From Ramlibacter paludis (GTDB lineage Bacteria > Pseudomonadota > Gammaproteobacteria > Burkholderiales > Burkholderiaceae_C): a DNA stretch of 64,000 nt. The translations under genes were made by a program, and so were the position numbers. Shown one piece after another: positions 18,775 through 28,451 of the stretch. The stretch is taken from NCBI RefSeq assembly GCF_022012305.1, contig NZ_JAKLTM010000003.1, forward strand, positions 496,001 to 560,000, written 5' to 3'. The notes under the pieces were generated by a model. It saw only the letters and a list, made by a program, of their open reading frames with translations. It searched no databases and had not been told where the DNA came from. Numbering within the stretch: position 1 is the first letter of the stretch; each line of letters opens with the position of its first letter.

Positions 18775-19023
18775 TCAGGTCGGGCTGCTTTCGCTCGCTT
18801 CGGCCGCCGTGAAGTTCACGGCGCGGCCGGGGACGATGGTGGAGATGGCGTGCTTGTAGACCATCTGGGTCACAGTGTTGCGCAAGAGCACAACGTACTG
18901 GTCGAAAGACTCAATCTGCCCCTGCAGCTTGATGCCGTTGACGAGGTAAATCGACACCGGAACATGTTCGCGACGCAGGGTATTGAGGAAGGGGTCTTGT
19001 AGTAGCTGCCCTTTGTTGCTCAC
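18775..19023 (-). CDS. hfq: RNA chaperone Hfq
   Basis: An 82-residue Sm-like protein that forms hexamers and pairs small RNAs with mRNAs. The start is GTG 19023 (GTG-AGC-AAC-AAA), set by GGAG 8 bases upstream and by the family N-terminus [19 protein letters not shown]; the longer frame to 19068 is not needed. Sm1 ([20 protein letters not shown]) and Sm2 ([11 protein letters not shown]) are intact. The C-terminal tail is short ([10 protein letters not shown]). It is preceded by a 117-base gap after der, the likely site of its own promoter. Confidence 0.97.
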   Translation of the reverse strand: MSNKGQLLQDPFLNTLRREHVPVSIYLVNGIKLQGQIESFDQYVVLLRNTVTQMVYKHAISTIVPGRAVNFTAAEASESSPT

Positions 19024-19108
19024 GATATTCTCCGTGTTCAAGCGTTGTTGGAACTTGCACATTACCACAGCAACGGCTGCCGTGCGGCGCGCTTGAGCAA
19101 CCCAACTG

Positions 19109-19123
19109 CCGCCGTTCGGGCGG
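19109..19123 (-). terminator. Weak hairpin after der
   Basis: CCGCC (19109-19113) and GGCGG (19119-19123) can pair around a 5-base loop 17 bases after the der stop. No run of U follows on the minus strand, so intrinsic termination is doubtful. The rest of the der-hfq gap holds no clear -35/-10 pair that I could identify. Confidence 0.2.
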
Positions 19124-19140
19124 AATTCAAGACCGACGGA

Positions 19141-20481
19141 CTATTCTTTGTCGGCGTAAGGGTTCTTGGACGTCTTCATCTCGATGCGCAGCGGCGTGCC
19201 AACGAGGTTGAATTCCTTGCGGAAGCGCCCTTCCAGGAAGCGTTTGTACGCATCGGTGACATGTTCCAGCGAATTGCCGTGGACCACGATCACCGGCGGG
19301 TTCATGCCGCCCTGGTGGGCATAGCGCATCTTGGGCCGGAACATGCCGGCGCGCTTGGGCTGCTGGAACTGCACGGCCTCCAGCAGCAGCCGGGTGAGCA
19401 CCGGCGTGGTCATCTTGCACATGGCCGCCTTGTGCGCCTGCGCGATCGAGCCCCAGAGCGGCCCCATGCCCTGGCGCTTCTTGGCCGAGATGAAATGCAG
19501 TTCGGCGAACTTCAGGAAGGGCAGCCGGGTCTCGATCTGCCGGCGCACGTTCTCGCGCGCATAGTCGTCTACGGCGTCCCACTTGTTCACGGCCAGCACG
19601 ACCGCACGGCCCGACTCCAGGATGTAGCCCGCGATGTGGGCGTCCTGGTCGGTCACGCCCTGGGTGGCGTCGAGCAGCAGCAGCACGACGTTGGCCGATT
19701 CGATGGCCTGCAGCGTCTTGACCACCGAGAACTTCTCGATCGCTTCGAACACCTTGCCCTTGCGGCGCAGCCCGGCCGTATCGATCAGCTCGAACTTCTG
19801 GCCGTTGCGCTCGAAGGGCACCGAGATGGCGTCGCGGGTGGTGCCGGGCAGGTCGAAGGCCACCAGGCGCTCCTCGCCCAGCCAGGCGTTGATCAGCGTC
19901 GACTTGCCGACGTTGGGCCGTCCGGCGACCGCCAGCTTGACGATGCCCGACTGCTGCGGATCGGCGGCTTCGTCGTCCTCTTCCGGCAGGTGCAGCGGCT
20001 CGAAGGCCAGGTCCACCAGGTCGCGGATGCCCTGCCCGTGCGCCGCCGAAATGCCGTGGACGTCGCCCAGGCCCAGTTCGTAGAACTCCGACAGCTGCGC
20101 GCCCGCGGTCATGCCTTCGGCCTTGTTGGCCGCCAGCACGGTGGGCTTGCCCAGCTTGCGCAGGTACTTGGCGATGTCGTGGTCCTGCGCCGAGAGGCCC
20201 TCGCGGGCGTCGACGACGAAGATCACGACGTCGGCCTCGGCCACCGCCTGCTGCGTCTGCTTGGCCATCTCCTTGTAGATGCCCGTCTCGGCATCCGGCT
20301 CGAAGCCGCCGGTGTCGATGACGATGAACTCGTAGCGACCGTGCTTGGCGTTGCCGTAGTGGCGGTCGCGGGTGAGTCCGGCGTAGTCCGCCACGATGGC
20401 GTCACGCGACTTGGTCAGCCGGTTGAACAGCGTCGACTTGCCGACGTTGGGGCGGCCCACCAGGGCCATGACCGGCTTCAT
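19141..20481 (-). CDS. der: Ribosome biogenesis GTPase Der (EngA)
   Basis: A 446-residue protein with two tandem G domains and a KH-like C-terminal domain, needed for 50S assembly. G1 motifs are [17 protein letters not shown] and [24 protein letters not shown] and [11 protein letters not shown] are the G3 motifs; NKAEG and NKWDAV the G4 motifs. The C-terminus ([22 protein letters not shown]) is typical. It follows bamB by 9 bases, the usual bamB-der pairing. Confidence 0.98.
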   Translation of the reverse strand: MKPVMALVGRPNVGKSTLFNRLTKSRDAIVADYAGLTRDRHYGNAKHGRYEFIVIDTGGFEPDAETGIYKEMAKQTQQAVAEADVVIFVVDAREGLSAQDHDIAKYLRKLGKPTVLAANKAEGMTAGAQLSEFYELGLGDVHGISAAHGQGIRDLVDLAFEPLHLPEEDDEAADPQQSGIVKLAVAGRPNVGKSTLINAWLGEERLVAFDLPGTTRDAISVPFERNGQKFELIDTAGLRRKGKVFEAIEKFSVVKTLQAIESANVVLLLLDATQGVTDQDAHIAGYILESGRAVVLAVNKWDAVDDYARENVRRQIETRLPFLKFAELHFISAKKRQGMGPLWGSIAQAHKAAMCKMTTPVLTRLLLEAVQFQQPKRAGMFRPKMRYAHQGGMNPPVIVVHGNSLEHVTDAYKRFLEGRFRKEFNLVGTPLRIEMKTSKNPYADKE

Positions 20482-20490
20482 CTTGTCCTT

Positions 20491-21645
20491 TTACTGCGGC
20501 ACGAAGCCGTAGACGCCGCCGTTTTTCGTCACGACGACGAGAGTGTTTCCGGCCACCACGGGCGCGGCGGCGATCGCCGAGCCGTCGGTGGCGAGGCGAT
20601 TGAGCAGCGTGCCGTCCTCGCGCGACAGCATGTGCACGAAGCCGAAGGCGTCGCCCACCACCACCGAGCGGCCCAGGGCCAGCGGCGTGCCGAGGCCGCG
20701 GTGCAGCATCTTCTCGTTGGTCCAGGCACGCTGGCCGGACTCGCGCTTCCACGCGATCACCTTGCCGTCGGCTTCGGTGCCGAAGACGCTGGCGCCGTCC
20801 CCGCCCACGCCTTCGGAGCCGTTGGCCTTCTGGGTCCAGGCGACCTGGCCGCGGGCGGCATCGACGCAGCCCACCGCCGCCTGGAAGGCGCGCACGCAGA
20901 CGCTGTCGCCGACCCGGCTGACGCGGCCGACCAGGTCGACCAGGCGCTCCACGTCGTTGATGCCGCGGGCGATGGCCACGGGCGCTTCCCAGCGCACGCT
21001 GCCGTTCAGCGGATTGAGGCCGGCCAGGCGGCCGCCCTGCCCCACCACCAGCGTGTCGGCCACGGCCAGCATCACGCCGGACTGGCGCAGCACCAGCGGC
21101 TCGCCGGCGCGCGACTGGGTCCAGAGGCGGCGGCCGGTGGCGCCGTCGAAACCGGCGACGGAACGGTCCGCGCCCAGCACGAACACGCGGGCGCCGGCCA
21201 CGAAGGGCGCGGTGTACGACAGCACGGTCAGCTTCTGGCGCCAGGCTTCCTTGCCGTTGGCGAAGACGACGAGGTCGTTGTTGCGGGTCACCACCGCGGT
21301 GGTGGCGCCATCGGTGCCCACGCCGGCAGCCAGCGGGGCGCCGGCGCTCACGCGCCACTGTTCGCGGCCGGTGGCGGCGTCGAGGGCCATCACCGTGCCG
21401 TCGCTGGCAGCGAGCGTCGCGGTGGTGCCCGTGACGGCGACCGACAGCGGGAAGTCGACCTTGCCGATGGACGTGGTCCACGCCTGGCGGATCGCCAGCA
21501 GGTTCGGGTTGGCTTCCAGTTCGGCGGGCTTCGGCTTGTCGGAGCTGCCGCCGATGTAGGGGATCGAATTCCAGACCGCGCAGCCGCCCAGCAGGGAGGC
21601 GGCGGCGACAGCCAGCAACGCGCGGGTGAGGCGGCGGCCCATCAT
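20491..21645 (-). CDS. bamB: Outer membrane assembly lipoprotein BamB
   Basis: A 384-residue lipoprotein of the BAM complex. The signal MMGRRLTRALLAVAAASLLG ends in lipobox GGC (Cys22). The rest is an eight-bladed PQQ-like beta-propeller, with repeated Trp-containing blades such as LDAATGREQWRVSAGAPL, GFDGATGRRLWTQSRAG and GLNPLNGSVRWEAPV. It scaffolds BamA in the periplasm. Its ATG overlaps the stop of the upstream yfgM gene (ATGA). Confidence 0.95.
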   Translation of the reverse strand: MMGRRLTRALLAVAAASLLGGCAVWNSIPYIGGSSDKPKPAELEANPNLLAIRQAWTTSIGKVDFPLSVAVTGTTATLAASDGTVMALDAATGREQWRVSAGAPLAAGVGTDGATTAVVTRNNDLVVFANGKEAWRQKLTVLSYTAPFVAGARVFVLGADRSVAGFDGATGRRLWTQSRAGEPLVLRQSGVMLAVADTLVVGQGGRLAGLNPLNGSVRWEAPVAIARGINDVERLVDLVGRVSRVGDSVCVRAFQAAVGCVDAARGQVAWTQKANGSEGVGGDGASVFGTEADGKVIAWKRESGQRAWTNEKMLHRGLGTPLALGRSVVVGDAFGFVHMLSREDGTLLNRLATDGSAIAAAPVVAGNTLVVVTKNGGVYGFVPQ

Positions 21646-22319
21646 GACTTGGTGCTTTCCGCGGCCGGCTGCAGCGTCTTCACGTCGACGCCCAGCGAGG
21701 TGAGCTTCACTTCCACCAGGCCGCGGTAGTCGGCGGCGGTGCTCATGCCCTGCCAGGCCTTGGTGTACTCGGCCCGCGCCTGGTCGCGCTTGCCCTGCAG
21801 GTTGTAGATGTCACCGCGGCGGTCGGCCGCCAGCGGCTCGAAATCCTTGGGCATGGAGGCCGACAGCGTCTTGAGCGCCTCGTCGTAGGCCTTGGCTTCG
21901 GCCTGCAGGCCCGCCAGGCGCAGGCGCGCGACGGCCTGGTAGCCCTCATCCTTCGCCTCGTTGGCCACCCACTGCAGGTCGGCCTTGGCGGCATCGAGCT
22001 GGCCCTTGTCGGCCAGCACCTTCGCGGCCAGCAGGGCGGCCTGGGGCGCATAGGTGGTGCCGCCGAACTTGTCCTGGATGTCCTTCACGGCCTGCTGCAG
22101 GCGCGCCGTGTCGCCGCCGGCGGCGGCGCGGTCCACCTCGTCGTACAGCTGCGAGGCCTTGGCGGCCTGGGTGCGCTGCCAGTACTGCCAGCCGTTCCAG
22201 GCGGCGAAGGAGCCCAGGACGGCGATCAGGAGCCAGGTGATCAGGTTGCCCCACTGGTTCCAGAAGTGCTTGAGCTCGTCAAGCTGTTCCTGTTCTTCGA
22301 GATCGAGATGTCGTGCCAT
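21642..22319 (-). CDS. yfgM: YfgM-type tetratricopeptide membrane protein
   Basis: A 225-residue protein with a cytosolic N-terminus (MARHLDLEEQEQLDELKHFW), one membrane anchor (LITWLLIAVLGSFAAWNGW) and a periplasmic TPR-like part (about 60-215). YfgM is a SecYEG-associated ancillary chaperone; its place between hisS and bamB is conserved in gamma- and betaproteobacteria. It is translationally coupled to bamB. The start ATG 22319 is fixed by the conserved N-terminus. Confidence 0.92.
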   Translation of the reverse strand: MARHLDLEEQEQLDELKHFWNQWGNLITWLLIAVLGSFAAWNGWQYWQRTQAAKASQLYDEVDRAAAGGDTARLQQAVKDIQDKFGGTTYAPQAALLAAKVLADKGQLDAAKADLQWVANEAKDEGYQAVARLRLAGLQAEAKAYDEALKTLSASMPKDFEPLAADRRGDIYNLQGKRDQARAEYTKAWQGMSTAADYRGLVEVKLTSLGVDVKTLQPAAESTKS

Positions 22320-22348
22320 TGTGTTGCCCAGTTTGCGGGCGATTGTAG

Positions 22349-23650
22349 TTAGGCTTTGAGGGACGGGGCCCAGGACTGCGGATTGGCCAGCGGCTGGAGC
22401 GCCTGCTGCCCGTCGGTCAGGTTCTTCACCATGACCTGGCCGTGCGCCAGTTCGTCCTCGCCGAGGATCAACGCGAAGCGCGCCCCGCTGGCGTCGGCCT
22501 TCTTCATCTGGTTCTTGAACGAACCGCCGCCGGCGTGCATCGTCACCTGCAGGCCCGTGGCGCGCAGCGCTTCGACGAGCGACAGGGCGGGCGTCACGGC
22601 TGACTCCGAAGGCACGATGCAGTAGGCGGCCAGCGCGTCGCGCGGCGGCTGCAGGCCCAGCTCCTGCACCAGCAGCAGCAGGCGCTCGATGCCCAGGCCG
22701 AAGCCGATGGCCGGGGCCGCCTTGCCGCCCATCTGCGCGATCAGGCCGTCGTAGCGGCCGCCGCCGCAGATCGTGCCCTGCGAGCCCAGGTGGTCGGTGG
22801 TCCACTCGAACACGGTGCGGTTGTAGTAGTCCATCCCGCGCACCAGGCGCGGGTTGATGCGGTAGGGCTGGCCCGCCGCATCCAGCAGCGCGCGCAGCGC
22901 ATCGAAGTGGGCGCGCGATGCGTCGCCCAGGAAATCGAGCAGCTTGGGCGCGGCTTCCACCATTGCCTGCATCGCCGGGTTCTTGGTGTCGAGGATGCGC
23001 AGCGGGTTGCTGTGCATGCGCTGCCTGGCCTCGCTGTCCAGCACGTCGAGGTTGGCCTCGAAGTGGGCCACCAGCGCGGCGCGGTGGGCGCGGCGCTCCT
23101 CGGCCTCGCCCAGCGTGTTGATTTCCAGCCGGTAGTGCTGCCCTTCGAGGAGCCCCAGCTCGCGCCAGAGCGCGCGGCCCATCAGGATCAGCTCGGCATC
23201 GACATCGGGGCCGCCGTAGCCGAGCGCCTCGACGTCCAGCTGGTGGAACTGGCGGTAGCGGCCCTTCTGCGGCCGCTCGTGCCGGAACATCGGCCCGGCG
23301 GTCCAGATGCGCAAGGGCCCGTTGTAGAGCGCGTTGTGTTCGACCACGGCGCGCACGATGCCCGCCGTGGCTTCGGGCCGCAGCGTGAGCTTGTCGCCGT
23401 TCATGGAATCGGTGAAGGAGTACATCTCCTTCTCGACGATGTCGGTGACCTCGCCCAGGCCGCGCACGAACAGCGCCGTCGGCTCGACCACCGGCGTCAC
23501 GATGTACTGGTAGCCGTAGCGCGCCATCACGCGCCGCACGACGTCGTCGAACCACTGCCAGGTCGCCGAGCGCGGGAGCACCTCCTTGCGATCGACGCTC
23601 GCGGGCAGGATGTCGTTCATGCCTTTGACGGCATTCAATTTCTCGGCCAT
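22349..23650 (-). CDS. hisS: Histidyl-tRNA synthetase
   Basis: A 433-residue class II synthetase. Motif 2 region ([20 protein letters not shown]), the histidine-binding loops [21 protein letters not shown] and [15 protein letters not shown], and the C-terminal anticodon-binding domain (about 335-430) are present. It charges tRNA-His. It is 13 bases downstream of ispG and 29 bases upstream of yfgM, so it is within the operon. Confidence 0.98.
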   Translation of the reverse strand: MAEKLNAVKGMNDILPASVDRKEVLPRSATWQWFDDVVRRVMARYGYQYIVTPVVEPTALFVRGLGEVTDIVEKEMYSFTDSMNGDKLTLRPEATAGIVRAVVEHNALYNGPLRIWTAGPMFRHERPQKGRYRQFHQLDVEALGYGGPDVDAELILMGRALWRELGLLEGQHYRLEINTLGEAEERRAHRAALVAHFEANLDVLDSEARQRMHSNPLRILDTKNPAMQAMVEAAPKLLDFLGDASRAHFDALRALLDAAGQPYRINPRLVRGMDYYNRTVFEWTTDHLGSQGTICGGGRYDGLIAQMGGKAAPAIGFGLGIERLLLLVQELGLQPPRDALAAYCIVPSESAVTPALSLVEALRATGLQVTMHAGGGSFKNQMKKADASGARFALILGEDELAHGQVMVKNLTDGQQALQPLANPQSWAPSLKA

Positions 23651-23663
23651 TTTTCTGTCGCCT

Positions 23664-24938
23664 TTAGGCGTGTTCGGTGACTTGACCGAAGCGCTTCTCG
23701 ATGTAGTTCTCGACGATCTGGTGGAACTCGGTGGCGATGTTCTCGCCGCGCAAGGTGAGGGCCTTCTGGCCGTCGATGAAGACCGGCGCGGCCGGCGCCT
23801 CGCCCGTCCCGGGCAGGCTGATGCCGATGTCGGCGTGCTTGCTCTCGCCGGGGCCGTTGACGATGCAGCCCATCACGGCCACCTTCATCTTCTCCACCCC
23901 GGGGTACTTGGCGCGCCACACCGGCATCTGCGCGCGCAGGTAGTCGTCGATCTGCTTGGCCAGCTCCTGGAAGGTGGTGCTGGTGGTGCGGCCGCAGCCC
24001 GGGCAGGCGGTGACGCTCGGCACGAAGCTGCGCAGGCCCAGGGCCTGCAGGATCTCGGAGGCGATCACGACTTCCTGCGTGCGCGATTCGCCCGGCTGCG
24101 GCGTGAGCGAGACGCGGATCGTGTCGCCTATGCCTTCCTGCAGCAGGATGCCCATGGCGACCGACGAGGCGACCGTGCCCTTGGTGCCCATGCCGGCCTC
24201 GGTCAGGCCCAGGTGCAGCGGGTAGTCGCAGCGGCGCGCCAGTTCGCGGTAGACGGAGATCAGGTCCTGCACGCCGCTCACCTTGCACGAGAGGAGCACC
24301 TGCTCGTGGCGCATGCCCAGTTCCTCGGCGAGCCGGGCCGACGTGATGGCGGAGGTGATCAGCGCCTCGTACATCACGGACTTCGCGTCCCAGGGCGTGG
24401 CGCGCAGCGCGTTCTCGTCCATCAGCTGCGCGAGCAGTTCCTGGTCGAGGCTGCCCCAGTTGACGCCGATGCGCACCGGCTTGTCCCACTTGAGGGCCGC
24501 TTCGATCATCTGCGCGAACTGGCGGTCCTTCTTGTCGCCCTTGCCCACGTTGCCGGGGTTGATGCGGTACTTGGACAGCGCCTGCGCGCAGTCAGGGTAA
24601 TCGGTCAGCAGGCGGTGGCCGTTGTAGTGGAAGTCGCCGATCAGCGGGACGTCGATGCCCATGCGATCGAGCTGCTCGCGGATGTACGGGACCTGCTGCG
24701 CCGCCTCGGGCGTGTTGACCGTGATGCGCACCAGCTCGGAACCGGCCAGCGCGAGCTCCTTCACCTGGATCGCCGTGCCGATGGCATCGACGGTGTCGGT
24801 GTTGGTCATGGACTGCACCCGCACCGGCGCGTCGCCGCCGACCGTGACCACGCGCGACCCCCAGGCCACGCGGGCCTGGACGGAGCGGCGGGCCGCGGGC
24901 GCGGCGGGTTCGACGGGCAGGCAGGGGGCGGTCATCAC
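23664..24938 (-). CDS. ispG: 4-hydroxy-3-methylbut-2-en-1-yl diphosphate synthase IspG (GcpE)
   Basis: A 424-residue [4Fe-4S] enzyme of the MEP isoprenoid pathway. The TIM-barrel part has [19 protein letters not shown] and INPGNVG; the cluster cysteines are in [12 protein letters not shown] and [18 protein letters not shown]. The length fits the proteobacterial (two-domain) form. It directly follows the rodZ-like gene (4-base gap) and leads into hisS. Confidence 0.97.
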   Translation of the reverse strand: MMTAPCLPVEPAAPAARRSVQARVAWGSRVVTVGGDAPVRVQSMTNTDTVDAIGTAIQVKELALAGSELVRITVNTPEAAQQVPYIREQLDRMGIDVPLIGDFHYNGHRLLTDYPDCAQALSKYRINPGNVGKGDKKDRQFAQMIEAALKWDKPVRIGVNWGSLDQELLAQLMDENALRATPWDAKSVMYEALITSAITSARLAEELGMRHEQVLLSCKVSGVQDLISVYRELARRCDYPLHLGLTEAGMGTKGTVASSVAMGILLQEGIGDTIRVSLTPQPGESRTQEVVIASEILQALGLRSFVPSVTACPGCGRTTSTTFQELAKQIDDYLRAQMPVWRAKYPGVEKMKVAVMGCIVNGPGESKHADIGISLPGTGEAPAAPVFIDGQKALTLRGENIATEFHQIVENYIEKRFGQVTEHA

Positions 24939-24942
24939 GAAC

Positions 24943-25941
24943 TCACTTGACTTCGAAGCGGGCCACGTTGTCGCGCGACACGGGTCCCAGGTTGAACGGC
25001 TTGCCGCGCACCTGCACCTCGGTCTGCTCCACGCTGCCGATGGTGACGGCCAGCGGCAGCGTGCCGCTCGCGCCGGCGACGTCGCCGGGGCCCATCAGCT
25101 TGCGGAACACCGTCGTGCCGGCGGCGTCGGTCACCTGGATCCAGGAATTGCCGCGGGTGCGGAAGGTGACGACGCCCTTGGCCGCGATGGCCGCGGCGCT
25201 GGCGGCCGCACTGGCGGCGGAGGCGGCAGGCGTCGCCGCCGCGGCGATGGCGGATGCGGCAGCGGCGGGTGCGGGCACCGCCGGAGCGGCAGGCGCCGCC
25301 AGCGACGGCACGGCGGACGCCGGGCGCAGGGCCAGGGAGGCTGGCGCCGCCGGAGCGGCGGCGACCGCGGCGGGCGCACTGGCCACGGCGGCAGGCGCCG
25401 ATGCGGGCGCGGCGGCGGCCGGTGCCGTTTCCGCGGGTGGATGGATCTCGACCGGCGCGCCCGGCGGGAAGGCCGGCTCGCCCGTCTTGGCGGGGCCTGC
25501 GCTGGCGGCTTCGTCGTCGCGCTTCGGCAGGAAGATCAGCACCACGGCGGCCAGCAGCAACGCCACCACGATCAGCGCCACGGGGCGTGACACTTGCTGC
25601 GGCAGCCCCGGCGCGGGACCGTCGCCAGGCGCGCGGAAAGGCGCGTTGATGCCGTCGTCGTCCTGGATCAGGCGCGGGCGGGCGGTCTGCGGCAGGCGCT
25701 CCAGCACCGGCTGCGGGTCGATCTTGAGCGTGCGGCACACGCTCGAGGCCAGCGCGCGGATGAACACGGCATCCCCGAGCTGGTCGTAGCGGTCCTCTTC
25801 CAGCGCCTCGAGCTTGCGCACCGGCACCTTGAGGTTGGCGGCAAGCGTCGCGACATGCAGGCCGGCGGCTTCGCGGGCCTCGCGCAGCAGCGTTCCGGCC
25901 GACGCTGCGCTTCCTTCCACGGCCTCCCCGCCCTCACTCAT
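24943..25941 (-). CDS. rodZ: RodZ-like helix-turn-helix membrane protein
   Basis: A 332-residue protein with a cytosolic HTH domain ([20 protein letters not shown], about 14-80), one membrane helix ([20 protein letters not shown], about 138-157), a very long Ala/Pro linker (about 165-260, low complexity) and a C-terminal DUF4115 domain ([20 protein letters not shown]). RodZ links MreB to the elongation machinery; the same architecture and the pilW-rodZ-ispG order are conserved. The linker is unusually poor in other residues. It overlaps pilW by 8 bases. Confidence 0.88.
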   Translation of the reverse strand: MSEGGEAVEGSAASAGTLLREAREAAGLHVATLAANLKVPVRKLEALEEDRYDQLGDAVFIRALASSVCRTLKIDPQPVLERLPQTARPRLIQDDDGINAPFRAPGDGPAPGLPQQVSRPVALIVVALLLAAVVLIFLPKRDDEAASAGPAKTGEPAFPPGAPVEIHPPAETAPAAAAPASAPAAVASAPAAVAAAPAAPASLALRPASAVPSLAAPAAPAVPAPAAAASAIAAAATPAASAASAAASAAAIAAKGVVTFRTRGNSWIQVTDAAGTTVFRKLMGPGDVAGASGTLPLAVTIGSVEQTEVQVRGKPFNLGPVSRDNVARFEVK

Positions 25942-26761
25942 TGAAGGCCCCCCGGTCGAACGACTGGCGTTCCTTCGATTGCGGGAAGCGCTTGCGCAGC
26001 TGGTCGCCCAGCTGGTCCATCGCCACCTTGTCGTTCATGCGCTGTTCGACCTTGACGCCCAGCCACAGCGTTTCGGCATTGGCCAGGTCGCTGTTGTTCA
26101 GGCGGCGGATGTAGAACTGCGCGCGGTTGTAGTCGCCGCGCTGGTACAGCAGCTGCGCGAGGTTGTAGCCGATGATGGGGTTGCCGGCGTCGAGCTCGTA
26201 GGCGCGCGCCAGCGTGGCTTCGGCTTCGGGCTTGAGGCCGGCGCGGGCCTGGCACAGGCCCAGCAGCATCATGCTCTTGGAGCGGCCGGCGTAGATCGGG
26301 TTGGCGAGCGCCGCCTCGAAGGAGCGGAACGATTCGGGGTAGCGCGCCTGCTGGCATTGCAGCCAGCCGTAGTTGTGCAGCGCATCGGGGTCGCGCGGGT
26401 TCAGGGCCAGCGCGCGGCGGAAGCTGTCTTCGGCCTGGCGGTTGTCGCCCAGGCGCATGTAGATCAGGCCGCGCATGTTGTACGCGTCGGAGAAGCTGGG
26501 ATCGATGGCGATGACCTGCTTGAGCTCGTCCAGCGCGATCTCCACCTTGCCCTCCTCGAAGTAGCCGGAAGCCAGTTCGAGCCGGATGCGCGCGCGCTTG
26601 CGGGCCTCGCTGTCGTCGGCGGGCGTCACCATTTCGCTCGCGCCGCCCCGTTCCGACTGCTGCGTGGCGCAGCCCGCCAGCCCCAGCAGCACCGACGCCG
26701 CCGCGGCGGCCAGAAGGCCACCCGCGCGCAGGCGCCCCAACCCCGCCATGCCTGTTCTCAT
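25934..26761 (-). CDS. pilW: Type IV pilus biogenesis/stability lipoprotein PilW (PilF)
   Basis: A 275-residue outer-membrane lipoprotein: the N-terminal signal ends in lipobox LAGC (Cys31), followed by about six TPR motifs ([40 protein letters not shown]). It pilots the PilQ secretin. It starts at ATG 26761, overlapping the rlmN stop (ATGA). No other pilus gene is next to it, although a prepilin-like gene lies at 54573. Confidence 0.92.
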   Translation of the reverse strand: MRTGMAGLGRLRAGGLLAAAAASVLLGLAGCATQQSERGGASEMVTPADDSEARKRARIRLELASGYFEEGKVEIALDELKQVIAIDPSFSDAYNMRGLIYMRLGDNRQAEDSFRRALALNPRDPDALHNYGWLQCQQARYPESFRSFEAALANPIYAGRSKSMMLLGLCQARAGLKPEAEATLARAYELDAGNPIIGYNLAQLLYQRGDYNRAQFYIRRLNNSDLANAETLWLGVKVEQRMNDKVAMDQLGDQLRKRFPQSKERQSFDRGAFNE

Positions 26762-27915
26762 GTTCCCCTTGCCTCCTTGGGCGCGGCCTCCACCGGGAGC
26801 GGCTTCAGCATCACCGTGCGTTGTTGCGCGATGCGCGTGCCGACGCGGGTGCGGTCCTTCACGTCGCCGGCCAGCTGGCCGCAGGCCGCATCGATGTCGT
26901 CGCCGCGCGTCTTGCGCACGGTCGTGACGATACCAGCATCACTCAGGATTTTCGCGAAAGCCTGGACCTGCTGTTGCGGCGAACGCACCAGCCCGGAGGC
27001 GGGGAACGGGTTGAAGGGAATCAGGTTCAGCTTGCAGGACACGCCCTGCCCGCCGTGGTGGCGCACCAGCTCCACCAGCTGGCGCGCGTGCTCCGGCTGG
27101 TCGTTCACGCCATCGAGCATGCAGTACTCGAAGGTGATGAAGTCGCGCGGCGCGTGCGCCAGGTAGCGGTTGCACGCGTCCAGCAGTTCGGCCAGCGGGT
27201 ACTTCTTGTTCAGGGGCACCAGCTTGTCGCGCAATTCGTCGTTGGGCGCGTGCAGCGAGACGGCCAGCGCCACCGGCACGTCCTCGCCGAGGCGGTCCAT
27301 CATCGGCACGACGCCGGAGGTGGAGACCGTGACGCGCCGGCGGGACAGCCCGTAGCCGTGGTCGTCCAGCATCACGCGCAACGCCGGCACCAACGCCGAA
27401 TAGTTCTGCAGCGGCTCGCCCATGCCCATCATCACCACGTTGGAGATGACGCGTTCGCCGTTGGTCTTCAGGTGCGCGCGCAGGAAATGCTCGGCAAACC
27501 AGAGCTGGGCGAGGATCTCGCCGGTGGTGAGGTTGCGCGAGAAGCCCTGGTGCCCGGTGGAGCAGAAGCGGCAGCCGACGGCGCAGCCGGCCTGCGAGGA
27601 GATGCACAGCGTGCCGCGGTCGTCCTCGGGGATGAACACGGCCTCGACGGCGTCGCCGTTGCCGACGTCGAACAGCCACTTGATGGTGCCGTCGGCGGAT
27701 TCGTGCTGGGTGAGGACGGGCAGCCCCGTGATGTGGGCGGCCCCCTGGAGCTTGTCCCGCAGCGACTTGGCCAGGTCGGTCATCTGGCTGAAATCGCGGG
27801 CGCCCTTCTGGTGGATCCAGCGGAACAGCTGGGTGGCGCGGAAGCGCTTTTCACCCAGCGAGGCGCAATAGGCGGCCAGACCCTCGAGGTCGAAATCCAG
27901 AAGGTTGGCCGTCAT
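26758..27915 (-). CDS. rlmN: Dual-specificity 23S rRNA/tRNA methyltransferase RlmN
   Basis: A 385-residue radical SAM enzyme making 2-methyladenosine at A2503 of 23S rRNA and A37 of some tRNAs. The cluster motif CAVGCRFC (Cys111, Cys115, Cys118) is intact; [13 protein letters not shown] is the SAM-binding GGEP-like motif; CGQLAGD near the C-terminus contains the methyl-carrying Cys. It follows ndk by 7 bases, and pilW overlaps its end. Confidence 0.97.
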   Translation of the reverse strand: MTANLLDFDLEGLAAYCASLGEKRFRATQLFRWIHQKGARDFSQMTDLAKSLRDKLQGAAHITGLPVLTQHESADGTIKWLFDVGNGDAVEAVFIPEDDRGTLCISSQAGCAVGCRFCSTGHQGFSRNLTTGEILAQLWFAEHFLRAHLKTNGERVISNVVMMGMGEPLQNYSALVPALRVMLDDHGYGLSRRRVTVSTSGVVPMMDRLGEDVPVALAVSLHAPNDELRDKLVPLNKKYPLAELLDACNRYLAHAPRDFITFEYCMLDGVNDQPEHARQLVELVRHHGGQGVSCKLNLIPFNPFPASGLVRSPQQQVQAFAKILSDAGIVTTVRKTRGDDIDAACGQLAGDVKDRTRVGTRIAQQRTVMLKPLPVEAAPKEARGT

Positions 27916-27922
27916 CTCATCT

Positions 27923-28348
27923 TCAGCGCGAGTAGATGTTCATCGCCGGGAAGAAGAAGGCGACTTCGTTCTTCGCGGTCTCGGCGGCGTCGGAGCCGTG
28001 CACGGCGTTGGCGTCGATGCTGTCGGCAAAGTCGGCGCGGATGGTGCCGGGAGCGGCCTTCTTGGGGTCGGTGGCGCCCATCAGGTCGCGGTTCTTCAGG
28101 ATCGCGCCTTCGCCTTCCAGCACCTGGATCATCACGGGGCCGGAGATCATGAACTCGACCAGGTCCTTGAAGAAGGGACGCTCCTTGTGGACGGCATAGA
28201 ACTGCTCGGCTTCACCGCGCGACAGGTGCGCCATGCGGGCGGCGATGACCTTCAGGCCGGCGGCTTCGAAGCGCGCATAGATCTGGCCGATCACGTTCTT
28301 CGCCACGGCGTCGGGCTTGATGATGGAGAGGGTGCGTTCGATAGCCAT
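27923..28348 (-). CDS. ndk: Nucleoside diphosphate kinase
   Basis: A 141-residue enzyme balancing nucleoside triphosphates. Family motifs include [36 protein letters not shown] and the active-site histidine in [15 protein letters not shown]. It is the first gene of the ndk-rlmN-pilW-rodZ-ispG run. TAGAAT (28412-28417, read on the minus strand) could be its -10 box, but no good -35 is visible. Confidence 0.98.
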   Translation of the reverse strand: MAIERTLSIIKPDAVAKNVIGQIYARFEAAGLKVIAARMAHLSRGEAEQFYAVHKERPFFKDLVEFMISGPVMIQVLEGEGAILKNRDLMGATDPKKAAPGTIRADFADSIDANAVHGSDAAETAKNEVAFFFPAMNIYSR

Positions 28349-28425
28349 GTCGTTTCCTGAGCTTGATGTTTTAGGGTTTTGCCGGAAGCAGAAAGTTCGG
28401 CAAAGCCCGCAATTCTAACCGGGCA

Positions 28426-28444
28426 AGCACGGCGGCGCCGTGCT
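28426..28444 (-). terminator. Perfect 8-bp hairpin between rluB and ndk
   Basis: AGCACGGC (28426-28433) and GCCGTGCT (28437-28444) form a perfect stem with a 3-base loop, starting 8 bases after the rluB stop. The stem is GC-rich but no U-run follows, so it may be an attenuator, an RNA stabiliser or a Rho-assisted terminator. Confidence 0.45.
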
Positions 28445-28451
28445 GTGGGTA

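Noticed and set aside
19024..19068. N-terminal extension of Hfq to ATG 19068
   Set aside because: Family N-terminus and ribosome binding site both fix GTG 19023 as the start.
19045..21729. Plus-strand open frame of nearly 900 codons opposite der and bamB
   Set aside because: Shadow of two well-supported minus-strand genes in GC-rich DNA; composition (Gly, His, Arg, Ala) is not protein-like.
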